44,616 nt of DNA from Pseudonocardia acidicola (GCF_012911935.1 NZ_JAAXLA010000057.1:1-44616); one strand, 5' to 3'; counted from the stretch's first letter, positions 16,495 through 25,639 are shown. Notes: generated by a model from the sequence alone, not told the origin. A program made the numbers and translations.

Positions 16495-17036
16495 ATGCCA
16501 CCGATCACCATCGTGTTCGTCATCACCGGACTGGCCGTGCTCGTGAACGCCTGCGCGTTCCTGGGCATCGGCAGCGAGCCGAAGGGTGACGGCCCCAGCC
16601 CGCTGGTCACCGTCGGCTGGATCACCCTCGCCGCCGGCATCGTCGACCTCATCGAGGCCGTCTACATCCTCGCCGTCCGGCCCAGCCCACGCCCCTCGGC
16701 GACCCGGCGTCGGTTCCGCTCGCCGGTCTGGTCACGTTCTACGGGACGTTCTTCGTGGCCCTGGGCGTGTCCCTGATCAAGGGCCTCGACCTGCGCCCGG
16801 TGGCCAACCTGTCGGTCGCGGTGGCGATCATGCCGCTGTTCTGGTGGGAGTTCTTCGCCGGCGGCTGGATGTTCCGCTCGATCCTGGTCGTCTGGGTGTT
16901 CGCGTTTCTCGCCGTCGCCGCGACGGTCTACGGGAAGCTCGCCGGCAAGGTCCTCGGCGGCGTGCTGGCCGTCACGTCGCTCTACACGTTCCTCACCCCG
17001 GCCGCCCTGCTCGCGCTCGGCGTGACGATCCCCTGA
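16495..17036 (+). pseudogene. AmiS/UreI-family amide/urea transporter with a frameshift
   Basis: The protein begins at ATG 16495 after GGAGGG as MPPITIVFVITGLAVLVNACAFLG and continues in one frame to about VYILAVR near 16680. The family sequence then continues in a different frame (AQPTPLGDPASVPLAGLVTFYG onward) to the TGA at 17034-17036. Together the halves give about 180 residues with six hydrophobic segments, a full AmiS/UreI-type channel for short amides or urea. The shift equals one missing base between about 16672 and 16690; the first frame otherwise stops at 16776. No slippery heptamer is seen. It is either a real inactivation or a sequence error; high third-position GC on both sides shows the change is recent. 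Confidence 0.75.
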
Positions 17037-17659
17037 TGAGCCCTTCGCGAGCGCGTTCCCTGTTCGCCCGGATCTTCTCCCCCGACACCGAACGCCCCGC
17101 CCGGGCCGTCGTCACGCCGGTCCCCGTAGCGAAAGCGAGCACCGTCATGTCCGTTCTGACCGACCTGGAGAAGCAGTCCCTCACCGAGATTCCGCACCCC
17201 TCGCTGCCGGAGGGGTCCAGCCTCTACGGCGGGACGAAGGTCTTCCCCGACTACCAGGCCGAGAACGGCGAGACCTACTTCACCCTGGTGCACGGCATCG
17301 CGCACGAGTCGTCGGTGAGCTTCGTGGCGATCCTGCAGGCCACCCGCGCGCTGCGGAAGGGCTTCGAGTCCGCGATCTACTTCTACGGACCGGGCTCGCT
17401 GAACTGCCTGGCCACCCGCGGGTTCCCGACCACCGGGACTTCGGCGTTCCCCGGCGAGCACAACATCAACAACTCGCTGGCGACGTTCATCGCCGAGGGT
17501 GGCAAGGTCTACTGCTGCCGGTTCGGGCTGTCGCTGCACGGCGCCCGCGAGGAGGACCTCATCGAGGGCGTCATCCCCACCCACCCGATCGACGTGCAGG
17601 ACGCGCTGATCCACTACGCCCGCAAGGGCGCGATCATCAACTCCACCTACATGTTCTGA
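17036..17659 (+). CDS. MSMEG_0572/Sll0783-family nitrogen starvation response protein
   Basis: A protein with the strongly conserved core of this family: KVFPDYQAENGETYFTLVHG, SVSFVAILQATRALRKG, IYFYGPGSLNC, ATRGFPTTG, EHNINNSL, FGLSLHGAREEDLIEGVIP and a C-terminus INSTYMF. The family is induced by nitrogen starvation in cyanobacteria and belongs to the Nit1C cluster in many bacteria; its biochemical role is unknown, and the fold resembles DsrE-like proteins. ATG 17036 overlaps the upstream TGA (TGATG), which suggests coupling to the AmiS-like gene and gives 207 residues. ATG 17147 gives 170 residues, nearer the family core, and is a real alternative. No other Nit1C genes are in the window. 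Confidence 0.85.
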   Translation: MSPSRARSLFARIFSPDTERPARAVVTPVPVAKASTVMSVLTDLEKQSLTEIPHPSLPEGSSLYGGTKVFPDYQAENGETYFTLVHGIAHESSVSFVAILQATRALRKGFESAIYFYGPGSLNCLATRGFPTTGTSAFPGEHNINNSLATFIAEGGKVYCCRFGLSLHGAREEDLIEGVIPTHPIDVQDALIHYARKGAIINSTYMF

Positions 17660-17829
17660 GCACGGCACGCCGCGCAGGGGCGCCTCCCCCGTAGGCAGCA
17701 ACCCCTCCGTCCGGCCGGACCGCACGAAGGCCCGGCCGCCGGCCCCCTCCCCCAGGGTCCGGCGGTCGGGCCGCGGTCACGTGTCGTGATCAGGCCGGCC
17801 GGGCCCCGGCAGGCGAGTAGCGTCGGAAG

Positions 17830-18573
17830 ATGCTCGGCCTCCCGGACGGGACGCGCGCTCTGTTGTTCGACCTCGACGGCGTGCTGACCGACACCGCCAG
17901 TACTCACGCCGCGGCCTGGCAGCAGGCGTTCGACGAGTTCCTCGCCGCCCGCGCACGGTCCACCGGCGAGCCGTTCGTGCCGTTCGACCCGGCCTCCGAC
18001 TACACCGCGTACGTCGACGGCAGGCGCAGGCTCGACGGCACCCGCTCGTTCCTCGCCTCCCGGGGCATCCACCTGCCCGAGGGCGAGCGGGACGACCCGC
18101 CGGACACCCCGACCGTGTGGGGCCTGTCCAACCGCAAGAACGCGCTCGTGCTGGACCGACTGCGCACCGACGGGGTGACCGTGTACCCGGGATCGGTGCG
18201 CTACCTGCGCGCTGCGCGAGAGGCCGGGCTGCCCGCTGCGCTGGTGTCCTCCAGTGCCAACGCCGCGCAGGTCCTCGACGCCGCCGGGCTCAGCGACCTG
18301 TTCGACGCGCGCGTCGACGGCACCGTCGCGGCCACGCGGGGGCTGGCGGGCAAGCCGGCTCCGGACATGTTCCTCGCCGCCGCCCGGGAACTCGGGGTCG
18401 AGCCGAGCCGGACCGCGGTGTTCGAGGACGCGCTGGCCGGGGTGGAAGCGGGCCGCGCGGGGGGCTTCGGGTCGGTGGTCGGCGTCGACCGGGTGAACCA
18501 GGCGGACGCGCTGCACAACCACGGCGCCGACGTCGTCGTGCGCGATCTCGCCGAACTGCTGGAGCAGCAGTGA
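17830..18573 (+). CDS. HAD-family beta-phosphoglucomutase-like hydrolase
   Basis: A 247-residue HAD protein. Motif I is FDLDGVLTD with the nucleophile and acid/base aspartates at residues 14 and 16, motif II lies in ALVSSSANA, and motif III/IV are KPAPDMF and VFEDALAGVEAG. The cap and the TWGLSNRKN-like segment match beta-phosphoglucomutases. Such enzymes convert beta-glucose 1-phosphate to glucose 6-phosphate. The gene overlaps the GH65 gene by a GTGA, and the pair mirrors Rv3400-Rv3401 of Mycobacterium tuberculosis: the phosphorylase releases beta-glucose 1-phosphate and this enzyme feeds it to glycolysis. Confidence 0.88.
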   Translation: MLGLPDGTRALLFDLDGVLTDTASTHAAAWQQAFDEFLAARARSTGEPFVPFDPASDYTAYVDGRRRLDGTRSFLASRGIHLPEGERDDPPDTPTVWGLSNRKNALVLDRLRTDGVTVYPGSVRYLRAAREAGLPAALVSSSANAAQVLDAAGLSDLFDARVDGTVAATRGLAGKPAPDMFLAAARELGVEPSRTAVFEDALAGVEAGRAGGFGSVVGVDRVNQADALHNHGADVVVRDLAELLEQQ

Positions 18574-20936
18574 GCGCTCCGTCGCGACGGCCGTTCACCG
18601 TCGAGCCGTGGACCGTCCGTGAGCCCGAACTGGACCTGGAACGGCTCGGGCAGACCGAGTCGGTGTTCGCGCTGTCCAACGGCCATCTCGGGCTGCGCGG
18701 CAATCTCGACGAGGGCGAGCCGAACGCGATCCCGGGGACGTACCTGAACTCCTACTACGAGCTGCGCCCGCTGCCCTACGCCGAGGGCGGCTACGGCTAC
18801 CCGGAGTCGGGCCAGACGATGATCAACGTCACCAACGGCAAGCTGATCCGGCTGATGGTCGACGACGAGCCCTTCGACCTGCGCTACGGCGAGCTGCGCA
18901 GGCATGAGCGGGTGCTGGACCTCCGCAGCGGCACCCTGACCCGGGATGCGGAGTGGGTCTCCCCCGCGGGCAAGGCAGTCCGGGTCCGCTCGGAGCGGCT
19001 GGTATCACTCACTCAGCGGGCGGTGGCGGCGATCGACTACCGGGTGACGCCACTCGACGCACCGGTGCTGCTGGTCGTGCAGTCCGAACTGGTGGCCAAC
19101 GAGCAGCAGCCGCGGTTCGTCGACGACCCGCGGGCCAGCGCCGTGCTGGCCGCGCCGCTGGCGCACGAGAGGCACCACGCCGACGCGACGGGCGCCACGC
19201 TGCTGCACCGCACGAAGCGCTCCCATCTCGTGATGGCCGCCTCGATGGACCACGAGGTGCACGGGCCGGCCGGGCTGTCCGTGCAGTGCACCGCGACCGA
19301 ACACCTCGGCCGCACCTCGGTGATCTGCCGGCTGGAGCCGGGCCAAGAGCTGCGGCTGGTCAAGTACCTGGCCTACGGCTGGTCCTCGCAGCGTTCGCTG
19401 TCCGCGCTGGACGACCAGGTCCGCGCCGCGCTCTCCGCCGCCCACTACACGGGCTGGGACGGGCTGTCCGCCGAGCAGCGGACCTACCTGGACGAGTTCT
19501 GGTCCTGCGCGGACGTCGAGATCGACGGCGACGCCGAGCTGCAGCAGGCGGTGCGCTGCGCGCTGTTCCACGTGATGCAGGCCGCGGTGCGGGCCGAGCG
19601 GCGCCCGATCCCCGCCAAGGGGCTGACCGGACCCGGCTACGACGGCCACACCTTCTGGGACACCGAGACGTTCGTGCTGGCGGTACTGACCTACCTGGTC
19701 CCGGACGCCGCGGGTGACGCACTGCGCTGGCGTCAATCGATCCTGCCCCTCGCCGTCGAGCGGGCGGCCCAGCTCGGGCTGCACGGCGCAGCGTTCCCGT
19801 GGCGCACCATCAGCGGCCTGGAGTGCTCCGGCTACTGGCCGGCCGGTACCGCGGCATTCCACATCAACGCCGACATCGCCGACGCGGTGGTGCGGTACGT
19901 CGCGGCAGCCGCCGACACCGTCTTCGAGCGCGACGTCGCCCTGGAACTGCTGGTCGAGACCGCCCGGTTGTGGCGGTCGCTCGGCCACCACGACGCGGAA
20001 GGCGAGTTCCGCATCGACGGGGTGACCGGACCGGACGAGTACAGCGCGCTCGCCGACAACAACGTCTACACCAACCTCATGGCGCGGCAGAATCTGCGGG
20101 CCGCCGCCGAGGTGGCCGTCCGTCATCCCCGCACCGCCGCCGGGCTGGGAGTGGACTCGGAGGAGATGGCGAGCTGGCGCGATGCCGCCGCGGCGATGCG
20201 CATCCCCTACGACGAGAAGCTGTCGGTGCACCCGCAGGCCGAGGGCTTCACCGACCACGCGGTGTGGGACTTCGAGGACGAACCCCCGGGGCACTATCCG
20301 CTGATGCTGCACCACCCGTACTTCGACCTGTACCGCAAGCAGGTGGTCAAGCAGGCGGACCTGGTGCTGGCGATGCAGATGCGGCCCGAGGCATTCGGCG
20401 ACCTGGAGCAGATGGACCGCAACTTCGCCTACTACGAGCGGATCACCGTGCGGGACTCCTCGCTGTCCGCCGCCACCCAGTCGGCGATGGCGGCGCGCAC
20501 CGGCCACCTGGACCTGGCCTACGACTACCTGGGTGAGACCGCGCTGATCGATCTGGACGACTTCGCCGGCAATACCGACCACGGCATGCACATCGCGTCC
20601 CTGGCCGGGGCCTGGTCGGCGATCGTCGCCGGGTTCGGGGGCATGCGCGCCGGGCCGGACGACCGGCTCGCGTTCGCACCCCACCTGCCGACGGCACTGG
20701 CCCGGGTCTCGTTCGGGATGCACTGGCGGGGCCGGCACCTGCGGGTGGCGATCACCCCGGACGAGGCAGAGTACCGGCTGCTCCGCGGCGAGCAGGTCCG
20801 GCTCGCCCACCACGGCGAGGAGTTCGAGCTGTCCGGAGCCGAGCCGCAGCGGCGCCCGATCCCGCCGCTGCCGCCCCGGGAGCGGCCCGAGCAGCCACCG
20901 GGCCGGGCCCCCGTACCGCGCCGTCCCGGCGGGTGA
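18570..20936 (+). CDS. GH65 family glycoside phosphorylase (trehalose/maltose/kojibiose type)
   Basis: A 788-residue enzyme with the GH65 N-terminal domain (TESVFALSNGHLGLRGNLDEG) and (alpha/alpha)6 barrel. The catalytic acid is the Glu of TGPDEYSALADNN, about residue 490, aligning with Glu487 of maltose phosphorylase. GH65 phosphorylases cleave alpha-glucosidic disaccharides with phosphate to give beta-glucose 1-phosphate. The exact sugar cannot be read from sequence. GTG 18570 overlaps the HAD stop and is followed by the conserved RRPFTVEPWTVREP start. Length matches Rv3401-like proteins. Confidence 0.9.
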   Translation: MSAPSRRPFTVEPWTVREPELDLERLGQTESVFALSNGHLGLRGNLDEGEPNAIPGTYLNSYYELRPLPYAEGGYGYPESGQTMINVTNGKLIRLMVDDEPFDLRYGELRRHERVLDLRSGTLTRDAEWVSPAGKAVRVRSERLVSLTQRAVAAIDYRVTPLDAPVLLVVQSELVANEQQPRFVDDPRASAVLAAPLAHERHHADATGATLLHRTKRSHLVMAASMDHEVHGPAGLSVQCTATEHLGRTSVICRLEPGQELRLVKYLAYGWSSQRSLSALDDQVRAALSAAHYTGWDGLSAEQRTYLDEFWSCADVEIDGDAELQQAVRCALFHVMQAAVRAERRPIPAKGLTGPGYDGHTFWDTETFVLAVLTYLVPDAAGDALRWRQSILPLAVERAAQLGLHGAAFPWRTISGLECSGYWPAGTAAFHINADIADAVVRYVAAAADTVFERDVALELLVETARLWRSLGHHDAEGEFRIDGVTGPDEYSALADNNVYTNLMARQNLRAAAEVAVRHPRTAAGLGVDSEEMASWRDAAAAMRIPYDEKLSVHPQAEGFTDHAVWDFEDEPPGHYPLMLHHPYFDLYRKQVVKQADLVLAMQMRPEAFGDLEQMDRNFAYYERITVRDSSLSAATQSAMAARTGHLDLAYDYLGETALIDLDDFAGNTDHGMHIASLAGAWSAIVAGFGGMRAGPDDRLAFAPHLPTALARVSFGMHWRGRHLRVAITPDEAEYRLLRGEQVRLAHHGEEFELSGAEPQRRPIPPLPPRERPEQPPGRAPVPRRPGG

Positions 20937-20957
20937 GCGACACCGCAAGCCTGCTGC

Positions 20958-21602
20958 TCACTGCTCCGCCACGAGGATCCGCGCCAGATCCAGGTGGAAG
21001 GGATTGGCCGTCGCCTCGCCGTCGATCCACAGCGTGGAGTGGACCTTGGAAACCCGGAGCAGCAGATCGTCGGGGAACGTCCTCGTGTCGTACATGCATG
21101 CCGTGACCTGTGGGTATGCCCGGGACCACAGGGTGAACCCCGCCTCGTAGCGAACGACGTCGTCGGCGAAGCCCGGGGTGCGCAGGAAGGGGTGCGCCCA
21201 GGTCATGTCCGCTGCGATCCGGGTGGCGCCGTGCCGGTGCGGGGTGTAGGTGGTGGCTGCCCAGTCGGCCCAGAACCGGAGCATCCGACGCGAGGAGAAC
21301 CCGCCGCCCTGGAGGTAGCTGCGGCTGGGCAGGGCGAACTCCGGCATGTCGTCGGCGAGTCCGTTCTCGTCCAGCCGGGCCTTCTCGTGCTCCCTCGCCA
21401 TCCTGCCGGCCATTCCGAGCTGAGCAGCCGCTCCGATGAGGCACAGACACCTGTGCCCGGCCCGCAGTCCCTCGGCGAGGAACTCGATGATCGTCCGGTC
21501 CCGCTGGCTGTCGGACTCGTAGACCAGGCACACGTGGTCACGGGCCGCGAGCGCCACCCCACCGATGGTGCACACCGCCGAATCGGCTGCGTCGTCTGTC
21601 AT
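20958..21602 (-). CDS. MEDS-domain sensory protein
   Basis: A 214-residue protein with the MEDS (methanogen/methylotroph DcmR sensory) domain. Markers are DHVCLVYESDSQRDRTIIEFLAEGLRAGHRCLCLI, a central block around MLRFWADWAATT, and a C-terminal IDGEATANPFH followed by LARILV. MEDS domains bind small ligands and often sit in anti-sigma or two-component regulators; here there is no extra output domain. ATG 21602 was chosen; a GTG at 21611 in the same frame is an alternative. It is divergent from the dialkylglycine decarboxylase gene. Confidence 0.75.
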   Translation of the reverse strand: MTDDAADSAVCTIGGVALAARDHVCLVYESDSQRDRTIIEFLAEGLRAGHRCLCLIGAAAQLGMAGRMAREHEKARLDENGLADDMPEFALPSRSYLQGGGFSSRRMLRFWADWAATTYTPHRHGATRIAADMTWAHPFLRTPGFADDVVRYEAGFTLWSRAYPQVTACMYDTRTFPDDLLLRVSKVHSTLWIDGEATANPFHLDLARILVAEQ

Positions 21603-21718
21603 CAGGCCCACGCGTTTGCGAATCGGCGGCCGACGTCAGGCCGCCCTCCGTTGCGGTCGCGCTGTCGTGCCCGGCCAGGCTAGGCCCCGGCCCGCCTTGC
21701 CGTCAGGAGGGGGAGGCA

Positions 21719-21755
21719 CACGAGAGCCCCCGGGTAGGTCCCGGGGGCTCTCGTG
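21719..21755 (+). terminator. Very stable hairpin in a divergent intergenic region
   Basis: Perfect 16-bp stem (21719-21734 with 21740-21755), five-base loop TAGGT, followed on the plus strand by CTCTTTC. It looks like an intrinsic terminator reading rightwards, but lies between two divergent genes, 117 bp from the MEDS start and 184 bp before the decarboxylase start. It may insulate or attenuate transcription into dgdA. Confidence 0.6.
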
Positions 21756-21939
21756 CTCTTTCGGGGGGCAACGTCCGACATGGGACTCGCCGGCCGGAGG
21801 GCTTGCGTTACCGCGCCGCTGCACTGAATGTTGCGGTGCCCGGACGACCACGGCAGCACTCTCGCGGCCCGGCCGGGCGCCATCACCGGGGTCTGATTCG
21901 TGCGGATCGGCCCAGGCAGCGGCTCGTGGAGGAGTTCCC

Positions 21940-23241
21940 ATGACGGAACCGGGGTTCTGGAGCGATGTCGAGCGACACCTCGTCCGCTACGGCGGCTCAT
22001 TCGTCCCGGCCGTCATCGAGCGGGCGCAGGGTTCGTTCGTCTACGACAGCTCCGGCCGGGCCGTCCTCGACTTCACCTCGGGACAGATGAGCGCGATCCT
22101 CGGCCACGCCCACCCCGAGGTGGTCGAGACCGTGCAGTCGTCGGTGGCCACGTTGAGCCATCTGTTCAGCGGCATGCTGAGCCGTCCCGTGGTCGAGCTC
22201 AGCCGGGCGCTCGCGGAGACGATACCCGGCCCGCTGCAGAAGTCCCTGCTGCTGACGACCGGGGGCGAGGCCAACGAGGCCGCCATCAAGATGGCGAAGC
22301 TCTACACCGGTGGGTACGAGATCGTGAGCTTCAGCCAGTCGTGGCACGGGATGACATCGGGGGCGGCCGCCGCGACCTACAGTGCCGGGCGGCGCGGGTA
22401 CGGCCCTCCGGTACCGGGCAACTTCGTCATCCCCGCACCCAATCCCTACCGCAGCCGGTTCGTCACCGGCGGGCGCTACGACTGGCAGGGCGAGCTCGAT
22501 GACAGCTTTGACCTGGTCGACCGGCAGTCCACCGGCAACCTGGCGGCCTGCCTGGTCGAACCGATCCTGAGTTCAGGCGGGGTGCTCGACCTTCCGGTCG
22601 GCTACCTGGCCGCGCTCAAGCAGAAGTGCGCCGAACGGGGGATGCTGCTGATCCTCGACGAGGCGCAGACGGGTCTGGGCCGCACCGGTGACATGTTCGC
22701 GCATCAGCGGGACGGAGTCGCGCCGGACATCCTCACGCTGTCGAAGACCCTCGGCGCGGGACTTCCCCTTGCCGCGGTCGTGACGACCGCCGAGATCGAG
22801 CAGCGGTGCCACGACCGAGGGTTCCTGTTCTTCACCACCCACGTCTCCGATCCACTGCCGGCCGCGGTGGGACTCACCGTCCTGACGATCATCGAGCGGG
22901 ACCAGCTGCACGTCCGGGCCGGGGCACGAGGCCGGCGGCTACGGACGGGCCTGCTGGAGCTCCAGGAACGGCACGAGTGCATCGGGGAGGTCCGTGGCCG
23001 CGGCCTGCTGCAGGGCATCGAGCTGGTCCTCGACCGCGAGAGCAAAGCCCCGGCCGACGAGCTGGGCCGCCTGGTCACGGCCGAATGCCTTGCGCTGGGC
23101 CTGCACGTGAACGTCGTCCAGCTACCCGGCATGGGCGGCGTGTTCCGCATCGCGCCACCGCTCACCGTCTCCGACGAGGAGCTCGATCTGGGGCTGGGGA
23201 TCCTCGACCAGGCCCTGGGGAAGGCCGCCGCGGCCGGGTAG
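21940..23241 (+). CDS. dgdA: 2,2-dialkylglycine decarboxylase (PLP, class III aminotransferase fold)
   Basis: A 433-residue protein, the same length as the Burkholderia enzyme. It carries the dialkylglycine decarboxylase stretches LLTTGGEANEAAIKMAKL, FSQSWHGMTSGAAAATYSAG, the phosphate/PLP aspartate in LILDEAQTGLGRTG, and the PLP lysine at about residue 269 in LTLSKTLGAGLP. It decarboxylates 2-aminoisobutyrate and related dialkylglycines, then transaminates pyruvate to alanine. ATG 21940 follows GGAGGAG 5-12 nt upstream. The next gene starts 153 bp later. The reaction is read from close resemblance to the characterised enzyme as remembered, not from a search. Confidence 0.88.
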   Translation: MTEPGFWSDVERHLVRYGGSFVPAVIERAQGSFVYDSSGRAVLDFTSGQMSAILGHAHPEVVETVQSSVATLSHLFSGMLSRPVVELSRALAETIPGPLQKSLLLTTGGEANEAAIKMAKLYTGGYEIVSFSQSWHGMTSGAAAATYSAGRRGYGPPVPGNFVIPAPNPYRSRFVTGGRYDWQGELDDSFDLVDRQSTGNLAACLVEPILSSGGVLDLPVGYLAALKQKCAERGMLLILDEAQTGLGRTGDMFAHQRDGVAPDILTLSKTLGAGLPLAAVVTTAEIEQRCHDRGFLFFTTHVSDPLPAAVGLTVLTIIERDQLHVRAGARGRRLRTGLLELQERHECIGEVRGRGLLQGIELVLDRESKAPADELGRLVTAECLALGLHVNVVQLPGMGGVFRIAPPLTVSDEELDLGLGILDQALGKAAAAG

Positions 23242-23394
23242 CCGGTGCCGAGTCACCGCTGCGGAATCGAGCAGCTCGGGAGTCGACTGTGTGGATGCAC
23301 ACGATGTCACCCCCGGCGCCTCGGGGCAGGCGCAGCCGGTCCGGCTCGAGCCGGTCGTCCTTGTGCCGGGTGGGCAGCGGTGGGACGCTGACGC

Positions 23395-24030
23395 GTGGCA
23401 GTTGCGCCTGGCACGGCCGAGCGCGCCCGGCACTGGGACGAGGTCTACCAGCGGCTGGACGAGACCCGGGTGAGCTGGTTCGAACCGGAGCCGGCGTTCT
23501 CGGTGGCGTTGCTCGATGAGCTCGGGGTGGGCCCGGGTCTGTCCGTCGTCGACATCGGGGCCGGGGCCGCCCGGCTGGTCGACGCCTTGCTGGCCCGGGG
23601 GTTCGGCGACCTCACCGCGCTGGACGTGTCCGACGAGGGAATGGCTCAGGCCAGGCGGCGCCTCGGCCGCAACGCCGGCCGGGTGCGGTGGGTGGCGGCC
23701 GATGTGCGCAGCTGGCATCCCGGCCGCCGGTTCGACGTCTGGCACGACCGGGCGGTGTTCCACTTCCTGACCGAACCGGCCGACCGGGACCGCTACCTGG
23801 CGGTGCTGGCGGGGGCCCTGTCGGCGGGGGGACGTGTGGTGATCGGCACGTTCGCCGGGGACGGCCCGCCACGGTGCTCGGGCCTTCCGGTGGCGCGCTA
23901 CTCCCCCGCGGCGCTGGTCTCGGTGCTGGGGGACGAGTTCGAGGTGGTGCGGACCTGCCGGCAGGAGCACCGGACACCGGCCGGGGTGGTGCAGCCGTTC
24001 ACCTGGCTGGCGGCCCGACGCCGGCGGTGA
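23395..24030 (+). CDS. Class I SAM-dependent methyltransferase
   Basis: A 211-residue methyltransferase. Motif I is VVDIGAGAARLVDALL near residue 50, motif II LTALDVSDEGMAQARRRLG, and motif for the SAM adenine pocket VAADVRSW. The post-I region WHDRAVFHFLTEP resembles thiopurine/tellurite-type (TehB-like) methyltransferases. Substrate unknown. The N-terminus ARHWDEVYQRLDETRVSWFEPEP is typical of this subgroup. GTG 23395 is the start. It converges with the APC permease 23 bp away. Confidence 0.82.
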   Translation: MAVAPGTAERARHWDEVYQRLDETRVSWFEPEPAFSVALLDELGVGPGLSVVDIGAGAARLVDALLARGFGDLTALDVSDEGMAQARRRLGRNAGRVRWVAADVRSWHPGRRFDVWHDRAVFHFLTEPADRDRYLAVLAGALSAGGRVVIGTFAGDGPPRCSGLPVARYSPAALVSVLGDEFEVVRTCRQEHRTPAGVVQPFTWLAARRRR

Positions 24031-24052
24031 CGGGTGGTCGCGGCGCGGCCGG

Positions 24053-25324
24053 TCAGCGGTGGACCAGGGCGCGGCGCAGGCCGTAGGAGGCGGCCCCCAG
24101 GGCCAGCACGACGGCGCCGGAGACGACCGAGGAGACCGGCAGGGCGAAGGCCAGGAGCACGCAGCCGGCCAGGCCGAGCCCGGGTACGGCGCGCGGTGGC
24201 CGGCCCTCCGCCGGGGTCAGGGTCCACGCCGCGGCGTTGGCGATGGCGTAGTAGGCCAGCACGCCGAAGGAGGAGAACCCGATCGCCCCGCGCACGTCCA
24301 CCGTCGCCGCGAGCACCACGACCACCGCGCCCACGGCCAGCTCCGCGCGGTGCGGCACCCCGAATCGGGGGTGCACCGCGGCCAGGGCGTGCGGCAGGTT
24401 TCGGTCGCGGGCCATCGCGAAGGTGGTGCGGGACACGCCCAGGATCAGCGCCAGCAGCGACCCGAGAGAGGCGACCGCGGCACCGACGCCGACCGCCGGG
24501 ACCAGCCACGGCGCGCCCGCGGCCCGGACGGCCTCGGCCAGCGGCGCGGCGACCGCGCCCAGCCGCGCCGGGCCGAGCACGGACAGGACCGCGACCGCGA
24601 CCGCCGCGTAGACGACCAGCGTGATGCCCAGCGCGAGAGGAATCGCGCGGGGGATGGTGCGCTGCGGGTCGCGGACCTCCTCGCCAAGGGTGGCGATGCG
24701 CGCGTACCCGGCGAAGGCGAAGAACAGCAGGCCCGCCGCCTGCAGCACGCCGCCGAGCGTGGCGTCCGCACCGACGTCCAGCCGGGCCGGGTCCGCGCTC
24801 GGCGAGGTCAGGCAGACGGTGGCCACCGCGGCGAGGACCGCGAGCACGACGGCGACGATGGTCCGGGTGAGCCAGGCCGACTTCTGCACCCCGGCGTAGT
24901 TCACCGCCGTCAATGCCACCACCGCAGCGACCGCCACCGCGTGCGCCTGCGCCGGCCAGACGTAGAAGCCCACGGTGAGGGCCATCGCCGCGCAGGAGGC
25001 GGTCTTGCCGACCACGAACCCCCACCCGGCCAGGTAACCCCAGAAGTCCCCCAGGAGCTCCCGGCCGTAGACGTAGGTGCCGCCCGACGCCGGATGGCGG
25101 GCGGCCAGTCGCGCCGAGGAGGTCGCGTTGCAGTAGGCGACCACCGCGGCCACGGCCAACCCGAGCAGCAGACCGGATCCGGCCGCCCTGGCCGCTGGGG
25201 CGAGAGCGGCGAAGATGCCGGCGCCGATCATCGACCCCAGGCCGATCACCACCGCGTCGAACACCCCCAGCCGGCGCGGCAGCCGCTGCGGGCCCGCGCC
25301 CGCGCTGGACGATGACGTGCTCAC
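24053..25324 (-). CDS. APC-superfamily amino acid permease
   Basis: A 423-residue membrane protein of the APC superfamily with about eleven to twelve hydrophobic segments. It has the family entry motif VVIGLGSMIGAGIF in the first segment, then ARHPASGGTYVYGRE and the later LGVSRTTFAMARDRNLP. It should import or exchange amino acids or related amines. GTG 25324 follows AGGAGG by 7 nt; upstream in-frame codons lack conservation. It is divergent from a PucR-type regulator, which may control it. Confidence 0.87.
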   Translation of the reverse strand: MSTSSSSAGAGPQRLPRRLGVFDAVVIGLGSMIGAGIFAALAPAARAAGSGLLLGLAVAAVVAYCNATSSARLAARHPASGGTYVYGRELLGDFWGYLAGWGFVVGKTASCAAMALTVGFYVWPAQAHAVAVAAVVALTAVNYAGVQKSAWLTRTIVAVVLAVLAAVATVCLTSPSADPARLDVGADATLGGVLQAAGLLFFAFAGYARIATLGEEVRDPQRTIPRAIPLALGITLVVYAAVAVAVLSVLGPARLGAVAAPLAEAVRAAGAPWLVPAVGVGAAVASLGSLLALILGVSRTTFAMARDRNLPHALAAVHPRFGVPHRAELAVGAVVVVLAATVDVRGAIGFSSFGVLAYYAIANAAAWTLTPAEGRPPRAVPGLGLAGCVLLAFALPVSSVVSGAVVLALGAASYGLRRALVHR

Positions 25325-25639
25325 GGCTGCCTCCTGGCCGGCGCCCACGGACCGGAACCGACGGTCACCGATTTCGGATCCGACACGCACCGAGTATGGA
25401 GATCCCCCATCGCAGGCCGCCCCGCACCCCGGACCCGACAGCGCCGATCGCTGTTCGGCTCTACCCTCGCTGCGCCCGGCGGCCTGCCAGCAGCATCGCG
25501 CTCAGGGCTGCGCGGCCCTCGGTTGCCAGGCCTCGCGCACTGGCATCGGAGGCCTGGGCGGACCATTGTGGTGGCCTCCACGCTGCCGCAGTCGGTGCCG
25601 GAGGCCGAGGCAGAACGCGCACGACACTTTGGGGGCCGC
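25325..25639. other. Divergent promoter region between permease and regulator
   Basis: About 315 bases with the ribosome-binding site of the permease at its left edge. I see no further gene, repeat or clear operator. Confidence 0.4.

Noticed and set aside
16660..16776. Programmed -1 ribosomal frameshift in the AmiS-like gene
   Set aside because: No X-XXY-YYZ slippery heptamer or clear downstream structure is visible; a simple one-base loss explains the data better.
17709..17720. GTCCGGCCGGAC palindrome after the nitrogen-starvation gene
   Set aside because: A short GC palindrome is expected often in DNA of this composition; too weak to call an operator or terminator.
18117..18569. Upstream in-frame extension of the GH65 gene
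   Set aside because: It lies entirely inside the HAD gene in another frame and has no family likeness. GTG 18570 overlapping the HAD stop is the natural start.
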